A DNA stretch of 29,228 nucleotides. Source: Candidatus Omnitrophota bacterium. GTDB taxonomy: Bacteria > Omnitrophota > Koll11 > Zapsychrales > Fredricksoniimonadaceae. Positions 28,564 to 29,228 of this stretch are shown here, piece by piece. A model generated the notes under the pieces. It made no database searches, was not told the DNA's origin, and worked only from the letters and a program-made list of their open reading frames with translations. The stretch spans positions 1-29,228 of the forward strand of contig JAHFGF010000002.1 in the NCBI GenBank assembly GCA_023247595.1. The letters are read 5' to 3'. Both the position numbers and the translations under genes were made by a program. The stretch's first letter is position 1, and each line of letters opens with the position of its first letter.

Positions 28564-29228
28564 TGCGATCCAAAAGGCCATAGGCTTTAAGAGCTGTCTT
28601 TAATTTCAACAGGGTCGATTCTTCCATATCACACAACGGCAAACGCATGCTGCTTGAACATAGGCCCATTAATTCACACGCGGTCTTAACCGGAATCGGA
28701 TTTGTTTCAATAAAAAGGGCACGGATCAAAGGCTGCAGTTTAGCGTGAAGGGCTTGAGCTGTTTTCAAATCGCCTTTATTAAAAGCATTGATTACTCCCG
28801 CCACATCTTTGGGAACAATATTGGCTGCAACCGAAATAACACCGACACCGCCGATAGAAAGCAAAGGAAGCGTTAATGCGTCATCCCCGGACAAAAGAAT
28901 AAAATCTTTTGGACAAACTTCACGGATGCGCTGCATTTGTTCCAAAGAACCAGATGCTTCTTTAACACCAACAATATTAGGACAATCTTGGGCTAATTTG
29001 GCCATCAATTCAGGTTCGATATTCTTTCCCGTTCGTCCGGCAATATTATAAAGAATAATCGGGATCTTGACGCTGTCAGCGACCGCTTTAAAATGTAAGT
29101 AAAGCCCTCGATTGGTCGGCTTATTATAGTAAGGAGTAACAACTAAACAGGCATCCGCACCAATCTTAGCCGCATATTTGGTCATATGAACCGCTTCTGC
29201 GGTTGAATTGGAACCAGTGCCCGCGATG
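28532..29228 (-). CDS. dapA: 4-hydroxy-tetrahydrodipicolinate synthase, N-terminus beyond window
   Basis: Condenses pyruvate with aspartate semialdehyde, the first step toward lysine and diaminopimelate. The visible ~231 residues are the C-terminal three quarters; the first residues seen are IAGTGSNSTAEAVHMTKYA. Family motifs are VVTPYYNKPTNRGLYLHF, the Tyr of LYNIAGRTG, the Schiff-base Lys in VGVKEASG, and LSGDDALTLPLLSIGGVGVI. The usual YN-x-P-x-RTG reads YNIAGRTG, a small change. The first family block with the catalytic Thr pair is outside the window. It is followed by the small membrane protein and dapB. Confidence 0.96.
   Translation of the reverse strand, partial: IAGTGSNSTAEAVHMTKYAAKIGADACLVVTPYYNKPTNRGLYLHFKAVADSVKIPIILYNIAGRTGKNIEPELMAKLAQDCPNIVGVKEASGSLEQMQRIREVCPKDFILLSGDDALTLPLLSIGGVGVISVAANIVPKDVAGVINAFNKGDLKTAQALHAKLQPLIRALFIETNPIPVKTACELMGLCSSSMRLPLCDMEESTLLKLKTALKAYGLLDRNDTIKQTAVV

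Overview
The window is one long minus-strand block: every supported gene reads right to left. Gene density is high, most neighbours overlap or sit within a few tens of bases, and base composition is AT-leaning. Several features point to an uncultivated diderm bacterium: a secretin and a full type IV pilus/type II secretion core, the LL-diaminopimelate aminotransferase (DapL) route to lysine and peptidoglycan, many TPR proteins, and a small Lys-rich repeat protein I cannot place. A Candidatus Omnitrophota (OP3) or related lineage would fit, but that is inference from gene content, not proof.

Region 1 (29228-23879, in transcription order): dapA (cut by the window edge), a small membrane protein, dapB, dapL, folK (TTG start), panC, an aspartate dehydrogenase homologue and an 85-aa protein made of two copies of a 39-residue basic unit, closed by a strong intrinsic terminator. 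The theme is aspartate-derived metabolism plus cofactors. Two intergenic gaps here carry heptanucleotide-phased repeats. Region 2 (23878-16412): uvrA, then an 833-aa periplasmic TPR protein, ExbB/TolQ and ExbD/TolR homologues, an anchored TonB-position protein, a zinc-ribbon membrane protein and a PilX/GspK-like minor pilin. The ExbD homologue has Asn where the essential proton-carrying Asp belongs.

Region 3 (16315-8920): a consensus promoter drives a PilM-PilN fusion, PilO, PilP, a secretin, the PilB/GspE ATPase with an N-terminal MshEN-type c-di-GMP domain, and PilC/GspF. The last 17 residues expected of PilB lie in the -1 frame directly after an A5-G run. Region 4 (8919-3742): the 5' leader of the main pilin gene holds an unmistakable GEMM-I (c-di-GMP-I) riboswitch followed by an intrinsic terminator. 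Then come the pilin, another terminator, four more prepilin-like genes, a TMTC-like membrane glycosyltransferase with TPRs, and one further pilin. c-di-GMP therefore probably controls this system twice, in pilin transcription and in the assembly ATPase.

Region 5 (3718-1): tRNA-Ala(CGC) with its promoter, rsmE, a second copy of the main pilin (about two-thirds identical), an ICMT-like membrane methyltransferase, and recA, which is truncated by the window edge and preceded by a perfect TTGACA-17-TATAAT promoter. No retraction ATPase (PilT), prepilin peptidase (PilD), integrase, insertion sequence or CRISPR array was seen.
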